NCBI GenBank assembly: GCA_019359595.1
Contig: JAHHGZ010000001.1
Location: 248,001 to 312,000, forward strand
DNA length: 64,000 bases
Origin: Cyanomargarita calcarea GSE-NOS-MK-12-04C
GTDB taxonomy: Bacteria > Cyanobacteriota > Cyanobacteriia > Cyanobacteriales > Nostocaceae
Direction: 5' to 3'
Part shown: piece by piece, positions 53,239-61,931 of the stretch
Position numbering within the stretch: position 1 is the first letter of the stretch
How the letters are laid out: each line of letters begins with the position of its first letter
The notes under the pieces: model-generated
Told to the model about the DNA's origin: nothing
Seen by the model: only the letters and a program-made list of their open reading frames with translations
Databases searched by the model: none
Position numbers and translations under genes: made by a program

Positions 53239-54216
53239 ATGTCTGTTTTATATGTCACTCAACCAGATGCAGTTTTAAGCAAAGTTGCGGAAGCTTTTAA
53301 AGTTGCCTTAAAACAAGAAGATGGCGGCTGGGAGAAAAAATCGGTTCCGGCTCAAACTGTCGAACAAGTAGTATTGATGGGAAATCCCCAGATTACTGGT
53401 GATGCTTTAGTATATGCCTTGGAATTGGGAATGCCCGTACATTACCTTTCTTGCTTCGGTAAATACTTAGGCTCGGCCCTTCCTGCATATTCGCGTAACG
53501 GTCAGTTGCGGCTGGCACAGTATGCTGCTTACTGCGACAAAGCCCATCGCTTGGAGATTGTCAAAACAATTGTCACTGGCAAAATCCACAATCAACATAT
53601 TGTTTTATACCGCCACGACCAAAAAGATAATCCCGTCAAATCCCGGAAACAGCTAGTCAAAGAACAAACAACTCTCGACGAAGTACGTGGTGTGGAAGGT
53701 TTAGCAGCAAGAGAATATTTTGCGGCTTGGTCGGCTATGTTAGAGGAACAATGGTCGTTTAAGGGGAGAAATCGACGTCCTCCCACGGATGCAGTCAATG
53801 CATTATTGGGGTTTGCCTATGGACTTTTGCAAGTACAGGTAACAGCTGCGGTACATATGGCTGGTTTAGATCCTTATGTTGGTTATTTGCACGAAGCGAC
53901 TAGAGGACAACCTGCAATGGTTCTCGATTTGATGGAAGAATTTCGTCCGTTGATTGCAGATAATTTAATACTTTCGGTTATCAGCCACAAAGAAATTAAA
54001 CCCGATGATTTTACTGATAATCTTGGTGCATATCGGATGAAGGAAGCTGGACGCAAACAGTTTTTGCAAGCATGGGAACGAAAAATGAATGACCAGTTTA
54101 AACATCCTACCTTTGGCTATCAATGCAGCTATCGTCGTGCGATCGAATTGCAAGCACGTTTATTGAGTCGGCATTTACAAGAAGCGGTTCCCTATAAGTC
54201 ACTGGCACTGCGATGA
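53239..54216 (+). CDS. cas1: Cas1 integrase (type I-D)
   Basis: 325 residues. VNALLGFAYGLLQVQVTAAV is the core helix, GLDPYVGYLHEATRGQPAMV has the catalytic His, and DLMEEFRPLIADN the catalytic acids. The N-terminal beta domain starts SVLYVTQPDAVLSKVAEAFK. With Cas2 it inserts spacers next to the leader. All key residues are present. It overlaps cas2 by four bases (ATGA). Confidence 0.95.
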   Translation: MSVLYVTQPDAVLSKVAEAFKVALKQEDGGWEKKSVPAQTVEQVVLMGNPQITGDALVYALELGMPVHYLSCFGKYLGSALPAYSRNGQLRLAQYAAYCDKAHRLEIVKTIVTGKIHNQHIVLYRHDQKDNPVKSRKQLVKEQTTLDEVRGVEGLAAREYFAAWSAMLEEQWSFKGRNRRPPTDAVNALLGFAYGLLQVQVTAAVHMAGLDPYVGYLHEATRGQPAMVLDLMEEFRPLIADNLILSVISHKEIKPDDFTDNLGAYRMKEAGRKQFLQAWERKMNDQFKHPTFGYQCSYRRAIELQARLLSRHLQEAVPYKSLALR

Positions 54217-54506
54217 CTACTTTGTTTTACCTGATTATTTACGATTTGCCGGATAGTAAAGCAGCAAATAAGCGAAGAACAAAACTACACAAAATGCTGA
54301 CTGGTTATGGGACTTGGACTCAGTACAGCGTGTTTGAATGTTTTTTGACTGCCGTAAAGTTTGCTAAACTAAAGGTGCAAGTTGAGAATTTGATTAAACC
54401 AGCCGAAGATTCAGTCCGTATCTATGTTTTGGATGCTGGTTCGGTGCGTAAGACTATTACCTACGGTTCCCAGCAACCTCGACAGGAGGACACAATTATA
54501 TTATGA
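54213..54506 (+). CDS. cas2: Cas2 (adaptation complex)
   Basis: 97 residues. TTLFYLIIYDLPDSKAANKR has the conserved Asp at the end of strand 1, and GYGTWTQYSVFECFLT is the family block. The end VRKTITYGSQQPRQEDTIIL is typical of cyanobacterial Cas2. It is the last cas gene; the leader of array 2 begins 24 bases on. Confidence 0.93.
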   Translation: MTTLFYLIIYDLPDSKAANKRRTKLHKMLTGYGTWTQYSVFECFLTAVKFAKLKVQVENLIKPAEDSVRIYVLDAGSVRKTITYGSQQPRQEDTIIL

Positions 54507-54529
54507 TGCTAGTATGATGTTGATAAATC

Positions 54530-54720
54530 TTTTTGGCAGGGGAAAGCTTGGTCGAAAACCCCCCACCTCCCGCCAAATTGCCAGAACCTTGACAATTCAA
54601 TACTTTCAGCGTTTTAGAATTTCACACTTGGCTTTTTGCAACGGCTGAAATGGACTTTTAAAACTGTCCCGGCAAAACTGCTGCTGGAAATGCCTCTCTA
54701 ACGGGGTTCTGACTAGTGGA
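54530..54720 (+). promoter_or_regulatory. Leader of CRISPR array 2
   Basis: Begins TTTTTGGCAGGGGAAAGC and ends GGGGTTCTGACTAGTGGA at the first repeat. It matches the inverted leader of array 1 along its length with scattered changes. The best-conserved blocks are CCACCTCCCGCCAAA, GACAATTCAATA and GGCTGAAATGGACTTTTAAA. Confidence 0.87.
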
Positions 54721-55708
54721 CTTTCAAATAAATGAAACCCGTTCGCGGGATTGAAACATAATGTCAACGAACAAGAAGATGCTATGAATGACGAACTTTC
54801 AAATAAATGAAACCCGTTCGCGGGATTGAAACTATTAAAAAAGTTGAAAAGCCAAGGTTACTACATCAACTTTCAAATAAATGAAACCCGTTCGCGGGAT
54901 TGAAACGGGGACTGTTTGCTTCTCGATGGATTCATGTTGCTTCTCTTCTTTCAAATAAATGAAACCCGTTCGCGGGATTGAAACTAAGAGGTTTGAGTAT
55001 ATCTGAAAAATTTATTGACCTTTCAAATAAATGAAACCCGTTCGCGGGATTGAAACATTGAATACCTAAACTTTTACGCATGGCATCCAACTTTCAAATA
55101 AATGAAACCCGTTCGCGGGATTGAAACTTGGCAGTCTGTCGCAAAACCTTCGACACGTGTCACTTTCAAATAAATGAAACCCGTTCGCGGGATTGAAACT
55201 GTGTTTTTTGTAAACTGAGTTTAAAAATTATTAAACTTTCAAATAAATGAAACCCGTTCGCGGGATTGAAACCAGAAACTCCCATAGCCTTTGCAAACAC
55301 TGCCACTTTCAAATAAATGAAACCCGTTCGCGGGATTGAAACATCGACAAGATATAAGATATCGAAAATCACAATCAGCTTTCAAATAAATGAAACCCGT
55401 TCGCGGGATTGAAACACGACAATAGCCGCACCAAGATAAGTTCCTACGGGCTTTCAAATAAATGAAACCCGTTCGCGGGATTGAAACACGACAATAGCCG
55501 CACCAAGATAAGTTCCTACGGCGCTTTCAAATAAATGAAACCCGTTCGCGGGATTGAAACTTGTCGAGTTTCAACCCAGCGGCAACACACAGAAGGGCTT
55601 TCAAATAAATGAAACCCGTTCGCGGGATTGAAACAACAAGAAAAGCTTTACTTCCTCACTCTCGAATGCTTCTTTCAAATAAATGAAACCCGTTCGCGAG
55701 ATTGAAAC
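54721..55708 (+). CRISPR. CRISPR array 2: 14 repeats, 13 spacers
   Basis: Repeats of 37 bases start at 54721, 54796, 54870, 54948, 55020, 55091, 55163, 55236, 55306, 55379, 55451, 55524, 55598 and 55672. Each begins CTTTCAAATAAATGAAAC, has a CCCG-TTCG-CGGG hairpin at positions 18-29 and ends ATTGAAAC. Spacers are 33-41 bases. The last repeat has G to A in the CGGG arm, the usual decay at the leader-distal end. Spacers 10 and 11 are near-identical. Frames through the array are artefacts. Confidence 0.98.
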
Positions 55709-55808
55709 AATTGCTCAAAAACTAAATTCGTTTGCTTCGCTTATTTCGTTCATTTCGCTAACTGTGATAATATATAAGTGCATTAAACCGTGAATAAGTT
55801 ATATATCA

Positions 55809-56279
55809 ATGACAACCTCTCTAAACCAAAACATAGAACAAACAATACCCACAGATAAGGATGTCGCAGTTGCCAAAATCGGCAGTCAAATCTTGGTATC
55901 CTATTTACAAAAAAATTATGCTGATACCAGTTTTAGGCTTATATCAAACGGTACAGAGGGTGAGATTGTAACAATACCAACAGCAGCATTAAGCTTGCTT
56001 GTAGAAATTTTAATCCAAATGGCTGATGGGAATACAGTTAGTATCATTCCTCTCAAAAAAGAACTTACAACCCAAGAAGCTGCTGACATACTCCAAGTTT
56101 CTCGTCCTTATTTAGTCCAATTATTAGAGTCTGGTGAAATTCCTTATCGGAAAGTAGGGACACGTCGTCGGATTTTAACTCAGGATATAATTAATTACAA
56201 AAATCGCATTGACGCAGCGCGATCGCAAACTTTAGCAGAGTTGTCTGCCCAAGCGCAAGAACTGAACATGGGATATTAG
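55809..56279 (+). CDS. Excisionase-type HTH antitoxin
   Basis: 156 residues. The DNA-binding part is LTTQEAADILQVSRPYLVQL, LESGEIPYRKVGTRRRILTQ, the MerR-like/excisionase helix-turn-helix (about 92-135). The N-terminal half may be the toxin-binding part. In cyanobacteria such genes are followed by a PIN toxin, as here with nine bases between. The gene is intact although its toxin is not. Confidence 0.8.
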   Translation: MTTSLNQNIEQTIPTDKDVAVAKIGSQILVSYLQKNYADTSFRLISNGTEGEIVTIPTAALSLLVEILIQMADGNTVSIIPLKKELTTQEAADILQVSRPYLVQLLESGEIPYRKVGTRRRILTQDIINYKNRIDAARSQTLAELSAQAQELNMGY

Positions 56280-56288
56280 GTTATAAAA

Positions 56289-56722
56289 ATGCCTTTTACT
56301 GCTGTTTACGATGCTTGCGTATTATATCCAGCTCCACTGCGAGATTTTCTCATGTGGTTAGCGCTGACTGACTTATTTAAAGCAAGATGGACGGAGGAAA
56401 TTCACGCAGAATGGATTAGAAACGTTTTGAATAATCGTTCTGATTTAACAAAAGAACAGTTAACCAGGACAAAAAATCTCATGAATGCTAATGTTCGGGA
56501 TTCTTTATACCAATTCTGTATGAGGTTGCGCTTTATTCACCCACAGGCTGAAGCCTGGGGCTATACAAACAAAGCCCACCTGCGTGGGCTAATTAGGCCA
56601 CTCGGCAACGTCAAACTCTTAAAAATCCGCCCAAAACAATTGATGAATACCTTGATACGCTCTTAAAATCTGGATTAAAACAAACAGTGACTGAATTGCG
56701 TTCACTTTGTCGAGAAATTTGA
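56289..56722 (+). pseudogene. PIN-domain toxin gene with central part lost and a repeat inserted
   Basis: The start FTAVYDACVLYPAPLRDFLM has the first PIN Asp, and WLALTDLFKARWTEEIHAEW follows as in the family. After NLMNANVRDSL the frame enters a dispersed repeat (56506-56598). The end of the gene survives in another frame: LKNPPKTIDEYLDTLLKSGL, KQTVTELRSLCREI, stop at 56720-56722. The middle with the remaining catalytic Asp residues is gone, so the toxin must be inactive. Confidence 0.82.
56506..56598. mobile_element. Family E-related repeat inserted in the PIN gene
   Basis: Begins TATACCAATTCTGTATGAGG, as the left end of the 38450 element, and ends in the hairpin AGCCCACCTGCGTGGGCTAA. It replaces the PIN core. 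Confidence 0.55.
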
Positions 56723-56773
56723 AAAATAAAAGTGCTTCGAGAAGAAAATTCAAAGTCCCCCAGAATTCGGGAT

Positions 56774-58285
56774 TTAGGGGGCACCCAATCCTAAATCTAC
56801 AGCAATCCGATGAGCGCAGGCAAACCCAGAAAACGCCACAGCATTCAAACCCTGACCGGGAAAGCTACTATCCCCCACACAATATAGTTGTGGGATAGCA
56901 GTCCGATTGAACGGCATCCCCAACAATCCCCGCAACTTCCGCCGAGGTATTGGACCATAAGTGCCATCCTCACGCCCCAAAAAGCGGCGGTGCGTCCGTG
57001 GTGTTCCAACGGATAAATAATCCAACCCCGCTTCTAAGGAATTTGGAAATAGTTTCTCCAATCGCTGAATAATTCGCCAAGCTGCTTCTTCCTTCTTCTG
57101 TTCGTACTCACTCGGAGACAGTCCTTGCCAATCTGCGAACCAATGAGGGGTAAAAGAGTGAATGATGTGATACCCTGTTGGCGCTAAATCTGGGTCTAGC
57201 AATGTGGGAATCGACACAAAAATTGTCCCTTCAGGTGCAGACATTTTATCCCAATCTTCTAACAAAATATGGTGACACTCCGTCCCCACTGGCAAAACAT
57301 CAGCCTTTACTCCCATATGCAAACTAAGAAAACTGGGTGATTTTTCATATCGTTGCTGCCACCTATTCTCATTAGGTGGTATTTCTTCTTTTGCTAGCAA
57401 TTTTTCAAAAGTGTCCCACCGTGTAGCGTTTGAAATAATGCGCCGACCGTGATAAATCTTTCCCGATGCTAGTTGCACGCCGACGGCTCGCCCTTTTTGG
57501 ATAATAATTTTCGTAACTCTGGCTTGATACTGAATCTCACCTCCAGCTTTGACCAGACCATCCACGAGTTTTTGAGCAATTTGTCCGACTCCACCTTTAG
57601 GGTAATTAACACCGCCATAATGCCTGTCAGAAAAGACCATCCCGGCATTAATCATTGGTGTCATATCTGCTGGTACCACCGACCAGCAATAGCACTCCAT
57701 ATCAATAAACTTCAATAATTCCGGGTCTTTGATATAGCGTCGTGCCACATCCCCAGCATTTTGCGGCAAATATTTGGCTAAACCCAAACAAGCCAAAGGG
57801 TGCTGGAAAAATACCCGCAACAAATACCTCGGTTCTTCCAGCGACAGCAAATCCATGCGATTGAGGCAGTTAAATGCTTTCCAACATTCGTCATAAAATC
57901 GTCGAATCCCCACTGCTTCTTGGGGAAAATACGCAATTAGATTTTGCAGAAAATTTTCATAAACCCGGTCTACTTTTAGGTCTAAGTTGTTGGGTAGGTG
58001 ATAGTGAATCTGCACGCTGTCGGGAATTACCTCCAGGCTGACATTCACGGCATCAAGGGCGCGGGTGAGTAAATTCGTGGTGCCGCTACGTCCAAACCCG
58101 AAAATCATCGACGCTCCAACATCGAAGCGATAACCTTGCCGCTCAAAGTAGCCTGCGCTACCACCTGGAACTAAGTAGCGCTCTAGTACCAACACCTTCG
58201 CCCCTTTAGCTGCTAGTTGAGTCGCTGTCACCAAACCACCGATACCAGAACCGATAACGATCGCATCAAAGGGGGAGTGGGGCAT
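56774..58285 (-). CDS. crtH: Prolycopene/carotenoid isomerase (CRTISO)
   Basis: 503 residues from ATG 58285 ([20 protein letters not shown]); an upstream frame to 58351 gives a proline-rich leader unlike the family. The N-terminal dinucleotide fold [20 protein letters not shown] binds [56 protein letters not shown] and [19 protein letters not shown] are CRTISO blocks. The enzyme turns tetra-cis-lycopene into all-trans-lycopene in carotenoid synthesis. Length matches CrtH. Confidence 0.9.
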   Translation of the reverse strand: MPHSPFDAIVIGSGIGGLVTATQLAAKGAKVLVLERYLVPGGSAGYFERQGYRFDVGASMIFGFGRSGTTNLLTRALDAVNVSLEVIPDSVQIHYHLPNNLDLKVDRVYENFLQNLIAYFPQEAVGIRRFYDECWKAFNCLNRMDLLSLEEPRYLLRVFFQHPLACLGLAKYLPQNAGDVARRYIKDPELLKFIDMECYCWSVVPADMTPMINAGMVFSDRHYGGVNYPKGGVGQIAQKLVDGLVKAGGEIQYQARVTKIIIQKGRAVGVQLASGKIYHGRRIISNATRWDTFEKLLAKEEIPPNENRWQQRYEKSPSFLSLHMGVKADVLPVGTECHHILLEDWDKMSAPEGTIFVSIPTLLDPDLAPTGYHIIHSFTPHWFADWQGLSPSEYEQKKEEAAWRIIQRLEKLFPNSLEAGLDYLSVGTPRTHRRFLGREDGTYGPIPRRKLRGLLGMPFNRTAIPQLYCVGDSSFPGQGLNAVAFSGFACAHRIAVDLGLGAP

Positions 58286-58351
58286 GGGGGTAGGGGGAAG
58301 GGGGGCAGGGACGTAAATAAAGCTACCATTTAAAATGGCTGAAAAGACCAC

Positions 58352-58821
58352 AAAACCATCTTTCTTTATGAGTGCCTTTTTACTTTTTACTTTTACCTTG
58401 TTGTACTAGTAAAAAAAAAGAGGGACTTGCCTGCTGCTGCTGGCGCGGGTCCCATCTGCCGATCCTTAAAGAGAGGAGAACACTGAAAATAATATAACGT
58501 TCGTTGCAAATAAATGTCAACTAATAATGAAAGTATTTATCAATAAGATGTGAGATCCGCTCCTTGCTTGGTAGCAAACGAGATTAAGATGGCATAATCG
58601 GTGATAATAACGGTTAAATCAGCGGACAGTCGTCACCAAGGGCGTATAGACACCAATTGATGCGGTGTTTCCCCTTCAGGTATTGAACTGAAAGCTGATA
58701 ACTGATAAGAATTATAGTTCTCAGATAAGTTTTTTAGGTAGGTCACATTTGCCTATAAAACTTGGAGCTATTATGATGTTTCAGTTGTTATACACATTAT
58801 ATAAGCGCCCCTAAATCGGTT
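58352..58821. other. Divergent intergenic region crtH-upp with a strong hairpin
   Basis: 470 bases. At 58422-58453 GGGACTTGC pairs with GCGGGTCCC (two G-U pairs as plus-strand RNA) across a CTGCTGCTGCTG loop, with nine A residues to its left. Read on the minus strand it resembles a terminator followed by T9. A small RNA or leader element is possible. The rest is AT-rich. Confidence 0.35.
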
Positions 58822-59472
58822 ATGTCGCTACAATTGCGTGTTTATGTTCCACCTCATCCTTTAATTAAGCACTGGCTGGCAGTCGCTCGTGATGCTGGAA
58901 CGCCATCAGTTTTATTTCGCAGTGCCATGACTGAATTGGGGCGCTGGTTGACTTATGAAGCGGCTCGTGAGTGGTTGCCTACTCTTGAGGCAACAGTCCA
59001 AACTCCTTTGGGTAACTGCGATGCGACTTTGATTAATCCAGAAGTGCCTGTGGCGGTAGTGCCGATTCTCCGGGCAGGATTGGGCTTATTAGAAGGGGCA
59101 CAAACTTTATTACCCTTGGCCTCGATTTACCATTTAGGTTTAGTCAGAGATGAGCAGACGCTGCAACCTCTGTGTTATCTGAATAAATTACCAGAAAAAT
59201 TAGACCCCCAGACGCGGGTTTTAATTGTCGATCCGATGTTGGCAACTGGAGGATCGATTATGGCGGCAATGGCAGAATTGACACATCGGGGTGTTGACCC
59301 GTCTTTGACGCGGATTGTTTGTGTTGTGGCGGCTCCACCAGCTTTGCAGCAGCTGAGTAATGCATATCCGGGTTTAATTGTTTACACTGCCACCATCGAC
59401 GAAACGGTAAATAATCAAGGTTTCATTGTGCCCGGTTTGGGAGATGCTGGCGATCGCATCTTTGGGACTTGA
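58822..59472 (+). CDS. upp: Uracil phosphoribosyltransferase
   Basis: 216 residues. It makes UMP from uracil and PRPP. VPILRAGLGLLEGAQTLLPL is the conserved N-terminal block, VLIVDPMLATGGSIMAAMAE the PRPP loop and YTATIDETVNNQGFIVPGLG, DAGDRIFGT the uracil-binding end. All expected motifs are present. It is divergent from crtH and has no operon partner. Confidence 0.93.
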   Translation: MSLQLRVYVPPHPLIKHWLAVARDAGTPSVLFRSAMTELGRWLTYEAAREWLPTLEATVQTPLGNCDATLINPEVPVAVVPILRAGLGLLEGAQTLLPLASIYHLGLVRDEQTLQPLCYLNKLPEKLDPQTRVLIVDPMLATGGSIMAAMAELTHRGVDPSLTRIVCVVAAPPALQQLSNAYPGLIVYTATIDETVNNQGFIVPGLGDAGDRIFGT

Positions 59473-59526
59473 GCTACTATGCCAATAGTGGCTCTCTAAG
59501 CAGCGTTTTTGCAAGGCGGTAATCTT

Positions 59527-59871
59527 ATGAGTCAACGTGATAGTTTTGGCAGTGGTTTTTTAGCAGGGGCAATATTCGGTAGCGTAGTTGGCGGCATTGT
59601 GGGTGCGGTAATTACTTCTCGACGGGATATGGAATTCTTAGAGGAGGAGCCGGAGCAACTCACTAATGGTTCAATGGAAGGGAGGAAACCATCACCTCGC
59701 AGGCGTCAGATGAAGGCGACTGAAGATGATGATATGTCTATGGAAACGGCAAGGCGATCGCTCGAAGATAAAATTGCCCAACTGAATGCCACAATAGATG
59801 AAGTGCGCAACCAACTGGGTAATGTGAATGGTTCCGATCGGGGAAGCCACGATCGGGCTTCACTACCCTAA
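59527..59871 (+). CDS. Small membrane protein with C-terminal coiled coil
   Basis: 114 residues from ATG 59527; a TTG at 59509 is in frame upstream. FLAGAIFGSVVGGIVGAVIT is a glycine-rich membrane helix like YtxH proteins. After a charged linker comes a short coiled coil (ARRSLEDKIAQLNATIDEVR). Conserved in cyanobacteria as I remember; role unknown. Confidence 0.65.
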   Translation: MSQRDSFGSGFLAGAIFGSVVGGIVGAVITSRRDMEFLEEEPEQLTNGSMEGRKPSPRRRQMKATEDDDMSMETARRSLEDKIAQLNATIDEVRNQLGNVNGSDRGSHDRASLP

Positions 59872-60000
59872 ACGATGAATCGCTGCATTCTCGACGCTAA
59901 TTGTGGTGAATGCGGCAATCTTCCATACACATGATGCAAAGGCTCAATTAAAATTAATATAAGACCTCAAAGTAACATTTAGCAGGAAAGCAATCCATCC

Positions 60001-60267
60001 ATGAGTTTACTGATTAATACACTTGCTACTTTTTTACAGATTTATACGACTATATTGTTTGTCCGGGTTATCTTGACCTGGTTCCCGAACATCAACTGGT
60101 ACAACCAACCATTTGCTGCGTTGAGCCAGATGACCGACCCTTATTTAAATCTGTTCCGTTCGATTATTCCCCCCATTGGTGGTATGGACTTTTCCGCGAT
60201 GTTGGCGATTATTTTGCTGCAAGTTGCGGGTAGCCTGTTGGGTAATTTAGCATTTGCGGTTGTTTAA
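60001..60267 (+). CDS. YggT family membrane protein
   Basis: 88 residues. LATFLQIYTTILFVRVILTW, FPNINWYNQPFAALSQMTDP, YLNLFRSIIPPIGGMDFSAM is the YggT signature with two helices around the DPYLxxFR loop. In cyanobacteria relatives (YCF19-like) affect nucleoid and chloroplast organisation. It is followed by a hairpin shared with the convergent gene. Confidence 0.88.
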   Translation: MSLLINTLATFLQIYTTILFVRVILTWFPNINWYNQPFAALSQMTDPYLNLFRSIIPPIGGMDFSAMLAIILLQVAGSLLGNLAFAVV

Positions 60268-60273
60268 ATACTT

Positions 60274-60304
60274 GGATGTCTGGGCTACATTTGTCCAGAC
60301 ATCC
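60274..60304. terminator. Hairpin between convergent genes
   Basis: GGATGTCTGG and CCAGACATCC form a perfect 10-bp stem with an 11-base loop between yggT and the minus-strand gene. No T-run follows on either strand. Confidence 0.5.
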
Positions 60305-60315
60305 GAAAAATCGGA

Positions 60316-60798
60316 TTATCGTCTAACTTGACCGCTAAACCCTGCGGCTTTAAACTGCTTGAGTTGCAAAGGTAGGGGTTGATTGGCAGGTACAGAAATT
60401 CTGAATTCAAAATCGCTGATGCCGGGTGGAACTTCAGGAATTAAACCAAGACGGGTACGATTTTGCATCACTGAGTCATTGCCAGCGTCGTAAATGCGTC
60501 CAAAAATATCTGCATCGTAAACAGTTTTATTGCTTCCATTCTCGGCTTTACCTATGACAAGAAAACAATTGGCTTTTTGAGTCGCACCACTGGTAACCGC
60601 TCCTTTTGCCAGTTCTTCGGGACAGTCTTTATAAGATACGTCGAATAGTTTAATTTGTGTCAGCGCTACAGCACTTGGGGTAAATACCCACGATAGAACG
60701 CCAATCGCACAGGAAATTAAAATTGCTCTGAGTAGTCCTGAGTGGTTTTTTTTAAATAAAGTCAGGTGGTTGAAAAAAGATGATAGAATACTTATCAT
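60316..60798 (-). CDS. Secreted hypothetical protein
   Basis: 160 residues. A signal peptide with hydrophobic core ILISCAIGVLSWVFTPSAVA ends near ALT at about 47. The mature part has two Cys (YKDCPEELAKG and KANCFLVIGKAENG) that may pair, and a beta-rich end FEFRISVPANQPLPLQLKQF. No family recognised. It is convergent with yggT. Confidence 0.6.
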   Translation of the reverse strand: MISILSSFFNHLTLFKKNHSGLLRAILISCAIGVLSWVFTPSAVALTQIKLFDVSYKDCPEELAKGAVTSGATQKANCFLVIGKAENGSNKTVYDADIFGRIYDAGNDSVMQNRTRLGLIPEVPPGISDFEFRISVPANQPLPLQLKQFKAAGFSGQVRR

Positions 60799-61107
60799 TT
60801 TTATATCTCACAAAGATAGCAACGATACAAACATCATAAAATTTTTCAGCACTGTTGCACTCCTTTCCCATCTAAAGAATACCTATTTAATTAAATCAAG
60901 GTTTCTGGCAATTTCTGCGTAAGTCCTATTTAAATTAATCCCTTCGGGATTGAGAGGATGTTTGAAAAGTATTTAGGGATCAAACTTTATGCTAATCGCC
61001 TTACCATAATACGGATCGTGGCAAGGTAAATGAAAATCTCTGATGTTTCGGGTCGAATGGCACTAAGAAGCGATTGTTTTCACAATTGATACATAAACAA
61101 CGAGCGA
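60799..61107. other. Intergenic stretch
   Basis: AT-rich, without a gene, clear hairpin or listed repeat. Confidence 0.3.
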
Positions 61108-61305
61108 CTAAAATGTGGCTTTATTTTCTCTAGTAATTCTAATCAAAAATCGTAAAGCTTCATTCACAGATTCAGAATTAGGAAACAATTCGGCAACATC
61201 TGAATCTAATTTAATAATTGTATCGTTAAAGCTTTTACGTTGAGATCCCATTTTTCTAACTTTTAAACTTTTTAAATCATATTCATCTCTAAGTTCATCT
61301 TCCAT
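61108..61305 (-). CDS. Antitoxin of the BrnT-type toxin
   Basis: 65 residues. MEDELRDEYDLKSLKVRKMG, then LDSDVAELFPNSESVNEALR matches the small antitoxins that follow BrnT genes in cyanobacteria. The SVNEALR helix is typical. It starts four bases after the toxin gene. The antitoxin frame is intact. Confidence 0.65.
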   Translation of the reverse strand: MEDELRDEYDLKSLKVRKMGSQRKSFNDTIIKLDSDVAELFPNSESVNEALRFLIRITRENKATF

Positions 61306-61309
61306 TGTT

Positions 61310-61583
61310 TTAACCCTCTTGATAAGCTTTTAGTTCTTGTTTTGTCACTTGTCTAGCACTAATAATTCTAATTTTATCTCCTCTTTCGGTATAAGAAATC
61401 AACAAAATACGACTTTTTGATGATTCTCCTATAAGAATATAACGATGTTCCTCTTCAGAATGATCGCTCCTCATAAAAATCAACATAGAGTGGATCGTCG
61501 AAAACTGTTTGAGCTTCTTCAAATGAAATGTCGTGTTTAGATAAATTAGATTCTGCTTTTTGTTTATCCCATTCAAATTCCAT
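61310..61583 (-). pseudogene. BrnT-family toxin gene, frameshifted
   Basis: From ATG 61583 the protein starts MEFEWDKQKAESNLSKHDIS, FEEAQTVFDDPLYVDF, a normal BrnT opening. The frame then shifts near 61485-61490 by a T-run and continues one frame off as MRSDHSEEEHRYILIGES, ILLISYTERGDKIRIISARQ, the normal BrnT end. A single base change in the run would restore it. BrnT is a ribonuclease toxin. Confidence 0.8.
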
Positions 61584-61931
61584 ACATATAATCAAATTTT
61601 AGACAGACTAATTGTAACTTTATCGCAACTGTTCGTTTCTCTCCACATCCCCAAACAGCGAACTGACTCTTAGGAGAGCGCTTGCGCTATCGCTCTCCCA
61701 AAATCCCCTTATCGAAGCGATCGCTAACGCTGAAAGCTTTGTATAACGCTAGTTTTACTTTTTCGATTTCACCAATAATCAGTGACATGGAAAAAGTTTT
61801 TGCCAAAAAGCTAGGGTTTTTGCCGTATAAAGACAATCAAGCTCTTAATTTTGGATAAAGTCGAGCTTAGAAGTTATTTTCATAATTTTTGCAATAATAA
61901 GGGAATAACAGCCCTTAAGAGCTATTAAATT
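61584..61931. other. Intergenic stretch with a hairpin
   Basis: GGAGAGCG and CGCTCTCC near 61674-61698 pair around CTTGCGCTAT. HIP1 (GCGATCGC) lies near 61717. No gene supported. Confidence 0.35.

Noticed and set aside
55166-55457. Minus-strand open frames with repeated GFHLFE-like peptides
   Set aside because: They are translations of CRISPR repeats.
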